This document shows, piece by piece, positions 47,944-56,856 of a stretch of DNA of 64,000 nt. The stretch is from Flavobacterium hankyongi (GTDB lineage Bacteria > Bacteroidota > Bacteroidia > Flavobacteriales > Flavobacteriaceae): assembly GCF_036840915.1 (NCBI RefSeq), contig NZ_CP085725.1, forward strand, positions 682,001 to 746,000. The letters are read 5' to 3'. Positions within the stretch are counted from its first letter, which is position 1. The number at the start of each line of letters is the position of its first letter. The translations under genes and the position numbers were made by a program. Below the pieces are notes generated by a model, which saw only the letters and a program-made list of their open reading frames with translations, ran no database searches and was not told where the DNA came from.

Positions 47944-48930
47944 ATGTCAAAAAACATTAAAAAAATTGGGGTTTTAACCTCAGGAGGAGATTCTCCAGGA
48001 ATGAATGCAGCGATTCGATCAGTAGTTCGTACTTGTGCTTATCATAATATAGAATGTATAGGGATTTATAGAGGTTACCAAGGAATGATTGAAGGTGATT
48101 TTAAAGAAATGGGTCCTCGTTCAGTAAACAATATAGTAAATAAAGGAGGTACAATTTTAAAGTCAGCTCGTTCGTTAGATTTTAAAACTACTGAAGGACG
48201 TAAAAAAGCTCACCAAAACCTTGTAAATGCTGGTATAGATGCATTAGTTGTTATTGGTGGTGATGGAACTTTTACAGGTGCTGAAATATTCAATAACGAA
48301 TTTGGATATCCAGTTATGGGAATCCCTGGTACAATTGATAATGATATTTATGGTACAAGTCATACTTTAGGCTATGATACAGCATTAAATACTGTTGTAG
48401 AGTGTATAGATAAAATTCGAGATACTGCCAGTTCACACAATCGCTTATTTTTTGTCGAAGTAATGGGGCGTGATGCTGGGCATATTGCTTTAAATGCAGG
48501 AATTGGAGCAGGAGCAGAGGAAATTCTTATTCCAGAAGAAGATTTAGGATTAGAGCGTCTTTTAGAATCTTTGCAAAAAAGTAAAGCTTCTGGAAAATCA
48601 TCAAGCATTGTGGTGGTCTCTGAAGGAGATAAAATTGGTAAAAATGTTTTCGAATTAAAAGAATACGTTGAAGAACACATGCCTGAATATGATGTCCGTG
48701 TGTCTGTTTTAGGACACATGCAGCGCGGTGGTTCGCCTTCATGCTTCGATAGGGTTTTAGCTTCACGATTGGGAGTAAAAGCAGTTGAATCTATCTTAGA
48801 AGGAAAATCAAACTTCATGGTTGGTCTGTATCAAGATAAGGTTACCCTAACTCCATTGGAACAAGCAATAAAAGGAAGTTCTAAAATAGATAAAGAATTA
48901 CTACGAGTTTCAGACATAATGTCTACATAA
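47944..48930 (+). CDS. pfkA: ATP-dependent 6-phosphofructokinase
   Basis: Phosphorylates fructose-6-phosphate to fructose-1,6-bisphosphate. The 328-aa protein (E. coli PfkA 320) shows GVLTSGGDSPGMNAAIR, the ATP-site IGGDGTFTGA, the catalytic TIDNDI and the effector/substrate motifs EVMGRDAGHIAL and LGHMQRGGSP. The GGDGT pattern (Gly rather than Asp at the selectivity position) indicates ATP rather than pyrophosphate as donor. It heads a carbohydrate block with gapA, a BadF-type kinase-like gene and mgsA. Confidence 0.96.
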   Translation: MSKNIKKIGVLTSGGDSPGMNAAIRSVVRTCAYHNIECIGIYRGYQGMIEGDFKEMGPRSVNNIVNKGGTILKSARSLDFKTTEGRKKAHQNLVNAGIDALVVIGGDGTFTGAEIFNNEFGYPVMGIPGTIDNDIYGTSHTLGYDTALNTVVECIDKIRDTASSHNRLFFVEVMGRDAGHIALNAGIGAGAEEILIPEEDLGLERLLESLQKSKASGKSSSIVVVSEGDKIGKNVFELKEYVEEHMPEYDVRVSVLGHMQRGGSPSCFDRVLASRLGVKAVESILEGKSNFMVGLYQDKVTLTPLEQAIKGSSKIDKELLRVSDIMST

Positions 48931-48952
48931 AAAAACAATAAGCTTTTGGCTG

Positions 48953-50052
<1,100 letters not shown>

Positions 50053-50067
50053 TTACCTATATTTATC

Positions 50068-50099
50068 ATCCCGTTAATTTACATTGGCGGGATTTTTTA
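50068..50099 (+). terminator. gapA terminator
   Basis: ATCCCG...CGGGAT enclose a partly paired CCGTTAAT/ATTGGCGG stem followed by TTTTTTA, 16 bases after the gapA stop. Confidence 0.8.
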
Positions 50100-50103
50100 T
50101 TTA

Positions 50104-50192
50104 AAGCTATTCCTGCTGCTGTACGCTATATCTTTTTTTGCCATTTGTTAAAGCAAAAAAAGGATGCCGCTACCATCAGGGCTAATTAAATC
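50104..50192. repeat. hairpin-bearing intergenic element before the BadF-type gene
   Basis: CTTTTTTTGC (50132-50141) and GCAAAAAAAG (50153-50162) form a perfect 10-bp hairpin. The flanks (CTGCTGCTGTACGCTATATC and GGATGCCGCTACCATCAGGG) look like the arms of a dispersed Flavobacterium intergenic element. It may act as a second terminator. The dispersed nature is from memory of similar sequences, not a search. Confidence 0.4.
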
Positions 50193-50220
50193 AACTTTTA
50201 AATTACAACCAACCAACGTA

Positions 50221-51072
50221 ATGAAATTACTAGTAGATAGCGGCTCTACAAAAGCCGATTGGATTTCCATAGAAGATACTGGAAAAGTATTGTTCACCAC
50301 GCAATCATTAGGATTAAACCCTGAAGTTTTATCAAAAGACGAAATCATCAATCGATTAGAAGATCGTTTTGATATTTCACATAATAAAGAGCAAGTTTCA
50401 CATTTGTTTTTTTACGGAGCTGGTTGTGGTACCGATAGAATGAAAAATTTTTTAACCGAAGTTTTTCAAGAGTATTTTAAAAACGCAATAGTGACTGTAC
50501 ATGAAGATACCTATGCAGCCGTTTATGCAACAACTCCAAAAGGAGAAAAAGCAATCGTAAGCATTTTAGGAACAGGTTCAAACTGTAGTTATTTCGACGG
50601 ACAAGTTTTACATCAAAAAGTACAATCCTTAGGTTATATCGCAATGGATGATTGCTCAGGAAATCGTTTCGGAAGACATTTATTGCGTGGTTATTACTTT
50701 AATAAAATGCCAAAAGACATGGCAAAGGAATTTGAAACAACATATAATGTAGAACCAGATCCTGTAAAACATAATTTATATAAAGAACCTAATCCTAATG
50801 CTTATTTAGCAACGTTTGCAAAATTTTTAATCAAGCATAAAGACACCGAATTTTGCCGTCAGTATATTTTTGAAGAAATGGAAGCTTTTGTAGATAACTA
50901 TATTAAGCAATTTGATAATTATAAAGAAGTACCTGTTCATTTTATAGGTTCAATAGCTTTTTATTTAAAAGATGAATTAAAAGGTGTTTTAGATAAACAC
51001 GGAATCCAATTAGGAAATGTATTGCGACGTCCAATCGACGGACTTATTGAATATCACGTTTTAAACAAATAA
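50221..51072 (+). CDS. BadF/BadG/BcrA/BcrD ATPase family protein (N-acetylglucosamine kinase-like)
   Basis: Probable sugar kinase of the ASKHA superfamily, 283 aa, from the ATG at 50221. A longer frame from 50164 reads through the repeat element. The phosphate-1 motif is LLVDSGSTKADW, the phosphate-2/adenosine region includes ILGTGSNCSYFDG, and VHFIGSIAFYL marks the end domain. This matches the BadF-type kinases annotated as GlcNAc or glucosamine kinases in Bacteroidetes. The stop is followed after 2 bases by mgsA, so the two are probably translated from one mRNA. Confidence 0.82.
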   Translation: MKLLVDSGSTKADWISIEDTGKVLFTTQSLGLNPEVLSKDEIINRLEDRFDISHNKEQVSHLFFYGAGCGTDRMKNFLTEVFQEYFKNAIVTVHEDTYAAVYATTPKGEKAIVSILGTGSNCSYFDGQVLHQKVQSLGYIAMDDCSGNRFGRHLLRGYYFNKMPKDMAKEFETTYNVEPDPVKHNLYKEPNPNAYLATFAKFLIKHKDTEFCRQYIFEEMEAFVDNYIKQFDNYKEVPVHFIGSIAFYLKDELKGVLDKHGIQLGNVLRRPIDGLIEYHVLNK

Positions 51073-51074
51073 TC

Positions 51075-51443
51075 ATGGAAATTGCAATAATAGCTCATGA
51101 CGGAAAAAAAGCTGACATGGTTCAGTTTTTAAATAGAAATATTGATATTCTACATAAAGAAAATATTAAAATCATCGCAACTGGAACTACTGGAAGTAAA
51201 GCAGAGGCTGCTGGAATTAAAGTAAAAAAGATGTTGAGTGGCCCACTCGGTGGCGATGCACAAATAGCAGCTCGAGTTGCAGAAGGAAAATGCAAAATGG
51301 TGTTATTTTTTAAGGATCCTATGAGCAGTCATCCTCATGAACCAGATATTAATATGCTCATTAGGATATGTGATGTTCACAATATCCCATTAGCTACAAA
51401 CGAAGCAACAGCACAGCTTTTACTTAATGCAATTGCAGAATAA
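51075..51443 (+). CDS. mgsA: methylglyoxal synthase
   Basis: Converts dihydroxyacetone phosphate to methylglyoxal and phosphate, a bypass that relieves sugar-phosphate stress. The 122-aa protein is shorter than E. coli MgsA (152) but keeps the key sites: His8 in AHDGKK, ATGTTG phosphate loop, catalytic Asp61 in SGPLGGD, His88 in SSHPHEPD and Asp91, plus ATNEATA at the end. It begins 2 bases after the BadF-type gene and shares the block with pfkA and gapA, whose balance sets DHAP levels. Confidence 0.93.
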   Translation: MEIAIIAHDGKKADMVQFLNRNIDILHKENIKIIATGTTGSKAEAAGIKVKKMLSGPLGGDAQIAARVAEGKCKMVLFFKDPMSSHPHEPDINMLIRICDVHNIPLATNEATAQLLLNAIAE

Positions 51444-51446
51444 AAT

Positions 51447-51480
51447 TAATCGCACTCTATGGCGCGATTTTTTGTTTTTT
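51447..51480 (+). terminator. mgsA terminator
   Basis: AATCGC and GCGATT pair around a 10-base loop and are followed by a T-run, just after the mgsA stop. Confidence 0.65.
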
Positions 51481-51526
51481 TAAACAAAATTTTTAATATC
51501 TTGGTGAACCATAAACTACTTAAAAT

Positions 51527-52099
51527 ATGAAAAAAATTGCACTACTATTAATGGTATTATCTGTGAGTTTCTCTTACGGACAAAAGAAAAAGAAATCTAC
51601 AGCAGCAAAAACTCCAGCTGGTGTTTTAGCAAAATCTGGTGATGCATCAGTATTATTTAATAAAAAGAATGATTTGGTTTTAGTTACAACTAAAGACACT
51701 ATGGTTTTGTCAAAGAACAGAGCTGATTTTGCGCCATCTAACGTAAAAGTTTCTCCTGTAAAAGTCAAAACGAATACTTTTTATTGTGTAACTTGGAATG
51801 AAACTGTAAAAACAGATTCTAAAGGTAAAAAAGAAACTGCTGCAGTTACAGAAAATCAATTGTGGAATCCTGCTACAAAAACATTGTTAATAGGTAATAC
51901 ACAAAAAGCTGTTGAAGTTCAAGAAATTGAGTATTTAGACAAACTAAAAACAGCTTCACAAACAGTTTACAAAAAACGCAACGAAGGATATCAGTTTACT
52001 TTACTAGGAAATGGAGATTTTACATTAAGTAATAAAACTTCATCAACAAAGTATGCTTATAATGATAAATCGTCTAGATACGAGCCAGTTAAAAAGTAA
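51527..52099 (+). CDS. secreted protein of unknown function, 190 aa
   Basis: Signal peptide MKKIALLLMVLSVSFSYG followed by Gln, then a very basic stretch (KKKKSTAAK). The mature part is beta-rich with many Lys/Thr residues, including VSPVKVKTNTFYCVTWNE and YQFTLLGNGDFTLSNK. It has no recognised domain. It converges on the 52142-52828 gene at a shared terminator. Confidence 0.7.
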   Translation: MKKIALLLMVLSVSFSYGQKKKKSTAAKTPAGVLAKSGDASVLFNKKNDLVLVTTKDTMVLSKNRADFAPSNVKVSPVKVKTNTFYCVTWNETVKTDSKGKKETAAVTENQLWNPATKTLLIGNTQKAVEVQEIEYLDKLKTASQTVYKKRNEGYQFTLLGNGDFTLSNKTSSTKYAYNDKSSRYEPVKK

Positions 52100-52108
52100 T
52101 GATAAGAT

Positions 52109-52140
52109 AAAAAAAGCGAAGTTTTAAACTTCGCTTTTTT
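52109..52140. terminator. bidirectional terminator
   Basis: AAAAGCGAAGTTT pairs with AAACTTCGCTTTT between convergent genes, with A- and T-runs. Confidence 0.9.
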
Positions 52141-52141
52141 A

Positions 52142-52828
52142 TTATGAATTTCTTTCTTTCTTTTTGAAAAGATTAAGAATTGAAAGCTTTTGATTTTCTT
52201 CAATAACACCAAGTCCACCTAACATATATTTTCCTTCTTTCATTTTTACATTTATTATTCTAGAATTCTTAATTGTTCTTTCAGTATCCTCCATTCCCAT
52301 GAATGAAAAAATTAAAACATCTCCTTTTCGTGCTTTAATTTTAAAAAGTCCTTGCATATCACTTTGTACACCATTCTTACTGCCTTTAATAATAACATTT
52401 ACACCTGGTAATGGACCAGAAGAATCACTGACAATTCCAGTAATAGTTACTTCATTAGTTTCATTTTCTGGATGATAAGTAACTTTTCCAACAATAATAT
52501 CTTTAACTTCCGTTTGTTCAATTTTTGGTTTTTCTTGAGCAGAAATTTTTGTGATAAAAAAAGTAGTTATTCCAAAGAATACTGAAGCTAACCAAAGTGA
52601 TTTTTTCTTTTTGGGATAAAATAATTCTCTATCTAATTGTGAAGGTAAAAACCTGCCACAAATAGAATGATTTTTATTGTATGTTTCGATGATTTGTAAA
52701 TCAGTTGATTTAGTAAAATCGAAAACATTTTTTTCGCATGAAGAGCAAAATCTTCCCTTTTCTACTGGGTTCATATTATTCCAGTCTTCATGACATGGTT
52801 CTGGTATTGTAAGCTGAAATTTTCTCAT
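52142..52828 (-). CDS. four-cysteine N-domain plus membrane segment and CarboxypepD_reg-like domain
   Basis: A 228-aa three-part protein. Residues 1-60 form a conserved Bacteroidetes module with Cys12, Cys28, Cys31 and Cys57 (PEPCHEDWNNM, FCSSCEKNVFDF, ICGRF), a likely metal or disulfide knot. Residues 72-98 are a basic stretch (PKKKKS), a hydrophobic helix and then ISAQ, which look like an internal signal peptide with Gln at the cleavage site. Residues 125-200 are a carboxypeptidase-regulatory-like beta domain (TITGIVSDSSGPLPGVNVII), typical of exported proteins. The function is unknown. Downstream on the same strand of the glutaminyl cyclase gene but separated from it by a terminator. Confidence 0.75.
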   Translation of the reverse strand: MRKFQLTIPEPCHEDWNNMNPVEKGRFCSSCEKNVFDFTKSTDLQIIETYNKNHSICGRFLPSQLDRELFYPKKKKSLWLASVFFGITTFFITKISAQEKPKIEQTEVKDIIVGKVTYHPENETNEVTITGIVSDSSGPLPGVNVIIKGSKNGVQSDMQGLFKIKARKGDVLIFSFMGMEDTERTIKNSRIINVKMKEGKYMLGGLGVIEENQKLSILNLFKKKERNS

Positions 52829-52841
52829 AACTATAATAAAT

Positions 52842-52875
52842 AAAAAAATGGTCTATATATAAATAGAGACCATTT
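52842..52875 (-). terminator. terminator of the glutaminyl cyclase gene
   Basis: On the minus strand AAATGGTCT pairs with AGACCATTT, followed by a T-run. It separates the gene at 52907-53974 from the one at 52142-52828. Confidence 0.8.
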
Positions 52876-52906
52876 CGTTATAAAAGGTTGGAATGAGAAC
52901 TAAATT

Positions 52907-53974
52907 TTAATGATTTATTTTAATCTCAAACATTTTATCCCAATTTTTGCCAGTTACAAAAATCGTTTTTGTTTTAGGATTATAAGCTATACCGTTCAAT
53001 ACGTCAATGTCAGGATGTTGTGTCACTTTTTTCTTTAAAGCTGATAAATCAATAACAGCTTCAACTGCTCCTGATTTTGGGTCTATAATGGCTAAAGCAT
53101 CCATTTGATATATGTTGGCATAAATTTTACCATCAATCCACTCTAATTCATTTACGGCTTTAATTTTATTTTGAGCAGTATAAACATTTATAAAATCAAC
53201 TTGTTGAAAAGTTTCAGGACTTAATACTGTAATTCTTTCTGTTCCATCACTCTGATAAAGGTTTTTACCATCATTAGTCAAACCCCATCCTTCCATTTTT
53301 TTGAAGTATTTAAATGTTTTTTCCTTTTTGAAAGTTTCGGCATCATAAACATACCCTTCATTGTTTAACCAAGTTAATTGATACACTTTATTATTTAAAA
53401 TTGTAATTCCTTCTCCAAAATAATCAGCTCCAAGTTCAACTTTTTTCAAAACTTTTCCAGTTTTGTAATCAGTTTTTCTTAAACTTGAAATTCCTCTTAC
53501 GCCTGTTCCATTACCAGCACCATTACCAGTTCCTTCAAACAATATATCGTTATGAAATTCTAATCCTTGAGTATATGCTTTAATATCGTGAGGATAAGTG
53601 TTAAGGACAGTATAAGTCAATAATTTTGGTTCTATATGTGAAACCAATTCAATTCTTGATTCAGTTTTTGTTGAATCTCCTTCAAAATAAACTACCGCTT
53701 TTAAATTTTGATAACCTAATTTTTGATTCTTCAAACTGTAATTAAAAACTGTATTTCCTTTTACAGATCCAATTCTTTTTTCGCTATTAAAATATACGAT
53801 AGAGTCGATTGATTTGTCTTTTTTATTTAGTAAAGACAAAGAAACATTGTCATCTTGGTGATATAAAAGCTTAAATTTAGAATCATCAATAGAAAATAAA
53901 TTTTTTTTATCACCCGCACAACTTGCGCTTAAAAGAACTAATGAAGTGATAGCTAGAAGTTTATGTTTTATCAT
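52907..53974 (-). CDS. glutaminyl-peptide cyclotransferase (glutamine cyclotransferase) lipoprotein
   Basis: Five-bladed beta-propeller enzyme that turns N-terminal Gln into pyroglutamate. The 355-aa protein starts with a lipoprotein signal (VLLSASCAG, Cys near 19), so it sits in the envelope. A short beta domain precedes the catalytic propeller with TYPHDIKAYTQGLEF, GADYFGEGITIL, VYQLTWLNNEGYVYD, MEGWGLTNDGKNLYQSDGT and VNELEWIDGKIYANIYQ. This is the plant/bacterial type, not the zinc animal type. It fits the known Bacteroidetes rule that signal peptidase I leaves Gln at the mature N-terminus, which most exported proteins here obey. Confidence 0.92.
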   Translation of the reverse strand: MIKHKLLAITSLVLLSASCAGDKKNLFSIDDSKFKLLYHQDDNVSLSLLNKKDKSIDSIVYFNSEKRIGSVKGNTVFNYSLKNQKLGYQNLKAVVYFEGDSTKTESRIELVSHIEPKLLTYTVLNTYPHDIKAYTQGLEFHNDILFEGTGNGAGNGTGVRGISSLRKTDYKTGKVLKKVELGADYFGEGITILNNKVYQLTWLNNEGYVYDAETFKKEKTFKYFKKMEGWGLTNDGKNLYQSDGTERITVLSPETFQQVDFINVYTAQNKIKAVNELEWIDGKIYANIYQMDALAIIDPKSGAVEAVIDLSALKKKVTQHPDIDVLNGIAYNPKTKTIFVTGKNWDKMFEIKINH

Positions 53975-54024
53975 TATTTAAATATTTGAGAATACAATAT
54001 ACAAAAGGTTTTTACCTAATCAAA

Positions 54025-54059
54025 TTTGCTTGTAAAAATACAAAAAGATTGTATATTTG
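54025..54059 (+). promoter_or_regulatory. promoter of the SRP RNA gene
   Basis: TTG (54030-54032), 19 bases, TATATTTG (54052-54059): an exact consensus match directly upstream of the RNA, with initiation expected a few bases downstream. Confidence 0.78.
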
Positions 54060-54062
54060 CAT

Positions 54063-54158
54063 CGGCAAGTCCTACACGACCAGCTCCTGCAGACTCCTCC
54101 AGGGTGGGAACACAGCAAAGGTATGCGGTTGTAGCGGTGCGATGTAGGTCGCTTGCCA
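54063..54158 (+). ncRNA. ffs: signal recognition particle RNA (4.5S, small bacterial type)
   Basis: About 96 bases. The ends pair (GGCAAG at 54064-54069 with CTTGCC at 54152-54157), and further pairing joins GACC with GGTC and CTACA with TGTAG near the base. The conserved domain IV tip is present: CTCCAGGGTGGGAA and ACAGCAAAGGTA form the symmetric and asymmetric loops that bind Ffh. A strong promoter precedes it and a terminator follows. Confidence 0.92.
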
Positions 54159-54189
54159 TTTTTTATTAAAGATAATTTTAATTTTGTGG

Positions 54190-54217
54190 TCCCGATTGTT
54201 CGGGATTTTTTATTTTT
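54190..54217 (+). terminator. terminator of the SRP RNA gene
   Basis: TCCCGA-TTGT-TCGGGA followed by TTTTTTATTTTT. It lies 18 bases before the dipeptide epimerase start. Confidence 0.85.
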
Positions 54218-54235
54218 AGACCAAATTATTCCAGA

Positions 54236-55231
54236 ATGCAACTTGCTTGGCAAAAGGTCAAACTTCCTCTTAAAGAAACTTTTTCAATATCCTATGGTGA
54301 TTATTCCTTTAGGGAAGCATTAATAGTTACTTTATCATATAAAGGTATTTCTGGTTATGGTGAGTGCACAATAATAGATTATTATGGAATAAATCTTGAT
54401 GATTTAGTTAATCAGTTAATATTAAGTAAAACTTTAATTGAAAATCAACAAATATCTGTTCCTCAATCATTTTATTCTTTTATAAAAAGTTTACATTTAA
54501 GTTCGTTTGTAACTTCTGCTTTAGATTGTGCGTATTGGGATTTATTTGGGAAATTAGAGAATAAAAGTTTTTTAGAAATAAATGCAATCGATCTAAAAGT
54601 AATTCCAGAATCTTCAATAACAATAAGTATTGATGATATTGAGAATCAAATAAAAAAAATAGAAAATTCGAGTTGGAGTAAATTTAAAGTAAAATGTAAA
54701 GGGCTAAATAAAGAATCTTTTACAAGATTATCTAGCTTAAATAGAAATATAGCTCTCGATTCGAATGCAAGTTTTACTATTGAAGATTGTCATTGGATTG
54801 AAAATAATGAGTTGGCTTCAAATTTCACTTATTTGGAGCAGCCAATGCAAGTGAAAAATTATACTAATTTATCAAGAGATAAATTTGCAAATTGGATGGC
54901 CGATGAAGATTTTCAGAACAATAATAATTTAGTTTCTTTGCTCTCGCATTATAAAAGTTTAAACATTAAATTAGTTAAATGTGGAGGTCTTACTCCAGCT
55001 TTGGAGATTATAAAAGAAGCTAGACAATTAAATTATAATATAATGATTGGCTGTATGACCGAATCTACGGTGGGTATTTCGGCAGGTGCAGTTTTAACAC
55101 CTTTAGTGGATTATTGTGATTTGGATGGAGCCAATTTAATAGCTGAAGATGTTGCTATGGGTAGTAAAATAATAAATGGAAAAATTCAATTATCAGACAA
55201 GCCTGGTTTAGGAATTGAATTAATTAAATAA
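54236..55231 (+). CDS. dipeptide epimerase (L-Ala-D/L-Glu epimerase-like), enolase superfamily
   Basis: A 331-aa enolase-superfamily enzyme of the muconate-lactonizing type. The acid/base lysines are Lys151/Lys153 in KFKVKC and Lys248 in IKLVKCGG. Metal ligands are Asp175 in ALDSNAS, Glu201 in YLEQPM and Asp223 in MADED. The spacing resembles E. coli YcjG/B. subtilis YkfB, which convert L-Ala-D-Glu from peptidoglycan to L-Ala-L-Glu so that peptidases can use it. Other dipeptides are possible; family specificity varies. An SDR gene follows after 11 bases and is probably in the same operon. Confidence 0.88.
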   Translation: MQLAWQKVKLPLKETFSISYGDYSFREALIVTLSYKGISGYGECTIIDYYGINLDDLVNQLILSKTLIENQQISVPQSFYSFIKSLHLSSFVTSALDCAYWDLFGKLENKSFLEINAIDLKVIPESSITISIDDIENQIKKIENSSWSKFKVKCKGLNKESFTRLSSLNRNIALDSNASFTIEDCHWIENNELASNFTYLEQPMQVKNYTNLSRDKFANWMADEDFQNNNNLVSLLSHYKSLNIKLVKCGGLTPALEIIKEARQLNYNIMIGCMTESTVGISAGAVLTPLVDYCDLDGANLIAEDVAMGSKIINGKIQLSDKPGLGIELIK

Positions 55232-55242
55232 ACGAATCGATA

Positions 55243-56046
55243 ATGAGTAAAGTTGTAATAATAACTGGTGGTTCATCAGGAATTGGAAAATCAATAGGGG
55301 AGTTTTTACAAGACAAAGGTTATACTGTTTATGGCACAAGCCGTAATCCTGAAAAAGTTCAAAACTCAAAAATTCCATTGGTTGCCTTGGATGTAAGAAA
55401 TAGTGAATCTATATATAAAGCAATTGGTGAAGTAATTGCTAAATCCGGAAAAATAGATGTTTTAATAAATAATGCTGGAGTTGGTATTACTGGGCCAATC
55501 GAGGAAATTCCAACAGAAGAAATGCGCAATAATTTTGAAACCAATTTCTTTGGACCAATCGAAGTAATTAAAGCGGTTTTGCCGCAAATGAGAAGTCAGA
55601 ACTTAGGATTAATAATCAATATTACATCAATTGCTGGTTATATGGGATTACCTTATAGGGGAATTTACTCGGCATCAAAAGGAGCTTTAGAATTAGTGAC
55701 AGAAGCTCTTCGTATGGAAACAAAACAGTTTGGAGTTGAAATTACAAACATTGCGCCCGGAGATTTTGCAACAAATATTGCTGCAGGTCGTTATCATGCA
55801 CCAGTGATTAAGGGATCAGCTTATGAGAAAGTGTACGGAAACACATTGTCAGAAATGAATACACACGTCGATTCAGGTAGTAATCCTATTGAAATGGCTC
55901 AGGCAGTTTATAAAATCATAAATACTTCAAAACCAAAAATTCATTATAAGGTTGGGGCATTTATGCAAAAATTTTCGGTTGTTTTAAAAAGAACATTGCC
56001 AGATAAAGTATATGAAAAAATGCTAATGAATCATTATAAATTGTAA
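55243..56046 (+). CDS. short-chain dehydrogenase/reductase
   Basis: Classical SDR of 267 aa with a Rossmann nucleotide site TGGSSGIGKSIG, NNAGVG, catalytic Ser in INITSIAGY and Tyr-x-x-x-Lys in YSASKGALELV. Arg in YGTSRNPEKV suggests NADP(H) preference. The substrate cannot be told from sequence. It follows the dipeptide epimerase by 11 bases. A -7 box for the next gene overlaps its stop codon. Confidence 0.88.
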   Translation: MSKVVIITGGSSGIGKSIGEFLQDKGYTVYGTSRNPEKVQNSKIPLVALDVRNSESIYKAIGEVIAKSGKIDVLINNAGVGITGPIEEIPTEEMRNNFETNFFGPIEVIKAVLPQMRSQNLGLIINITSIAGYMGLPYRGIYSASKGALELVTEALRMETKQFGVEITNIAPGDFATNIAAGRYHAPVIKGSAYEKVYGNTLSEMNTHVDSGSNPIEMAQAVYKIINTSKPKIHYKVGAFMQKFSVVLKRTLPDKVYEKMLMNHYKL

Positions 56047-56051
56047 TTTTG
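56044..56051 (+). promoter_or_regulatory. predicted promoter (-7 box) of the transaldolase-like gene
   Basis: TAATTTTG, exact TAnnTTTG, followed by CAA as in other promoters of this group; 70 bases before the ATG. No TTG at -33. Confidence 0.4.
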
Positions 56052-56120
56052 CAATCGCGTTAGAATTCAACCAACCAAATAGTAATAACCTTAAAACACA
56101 ACTATTTTAAATACAAACAG

Positions 56121-56777
56121 ATGAAATTTTTTATTGACACAGCCAATTTAGAGCAAATTAAGGAAGCACAAGCTTTAGGAATTCTTGATGGTGTTACAAC
56201 AAACCCATCATTAATGGCAAAAGAAGGAATTACAGGAACGAACAACATTTTAAAGCATTATGTTGATATCTGTAATATTGTTGATGGTGATGTGAGTGCC
56301 GAAGTAAATGCGCTTGACTTTGAAGGAATGGTAAAAGAGGGTGAAGAGTTGGCTGAATTACACGAACAAATTGTTGTTAAATTACCAATGACTAAAGAAG
56401 GTGTAAAAGCATGTAAATACTTTTCCGATAGAGGAATTAAAACAAATGTAACTTTGGTGTTTTCTGCTGGACAGGCTCTATTAGCTGCAAAAGCTGGAGC
56501 AACTTATGTTTCTCCTTTCTTAGGACGTTTAGATGACGTTTCTACAGATGGTTTAAATTTAATTCAAGAAATCCGCGATATTTATGATAATTATGGTTTC
56601 GAAACTCAAATCTTAGCAGCTTCTGTTCGTCACACGATGCATGTTGTAAACTGCGCTAAAATTGGTGCTGATGTTATGACAGGACCATTATCGTCTATTA
56701 CAGGATTATTAAAACATCCATTAACTGATATTGGAATTGCGCAATTTGTTGCTGATTACGAAAAAGGAAATAAATAG
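56121..56777 (+). CDS. fsa: fructose-6-phosphate aldolase / small transaldolase
   Basis: A 218-aa short transaldolase-family enzyme. Asp6 in FFIDTANL, the Schiff-base Lys87 in QIVVKLPMT, and the [28 protein letters not shown] segment are typical of the subfamily that includes E. coli FsaA and the MipB/TalC transaldolases (about 215-220 aa). Whether it is an aldolase or a transaldolase cannot be settled from length and motifs alone. It is a single gene with a strong terminator. Confidence 0.9.
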   Translation: MKFFIDTANLEQIKEAQALGILDGVTTNPSLMAKEGITGTNNILKHYVDICNIVDGDVSAEVNALDFEGMVKEGEELAELHEQIVVKLPMTKEGVKACKYFSDRGIKTNVTLVFSAGQALLAAKAGATYVSPFLGRLDDVSTDGLNLIQEIRDIYDNYGFETQILAASVRHTMHVVNCAKIGADVMTGPLSSITGLLKHPLTDIGIAQFVADYEKGNK

Positions 56778-56800
56778 TTTTAATTAAAACTTTATAAAAT

Positions 56801-56836
56801 TGAAAAAGCGGTTTCAAAACTTTGAAACCGCTTTTT
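56801..56836. terminator. bidirectional terminator
   Basis: GAAAAAGCGGTTTCAAA pairs with TTTGAAACCGCTTTTTC between convergent genes: a 17-bp stem. Confidence 0.92.
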
Positions 56837-56856
56837 CGTTTGGTTTGAGGATTAGT

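Noticed and set aside
48372..48818. Minus-strand frame of 148 codons inside pfkA
   Set aside because: Shadow of a strongly conserved pfkA frame; Ser/Thr-rich reading typical of antisense frames.
50164..50220. 19-codon upstream extension of the BadF-type gene
   Set aside because: The added residues come from the hairpin repeat element; homologous proteins start at the MKLLVDSGSTK methionine.
54020..54253. Minus-strand open frame of 77 codons
   Set aside because: Antisense to the SRP RNA gene and its promoter and terminator; no start signal of its own.
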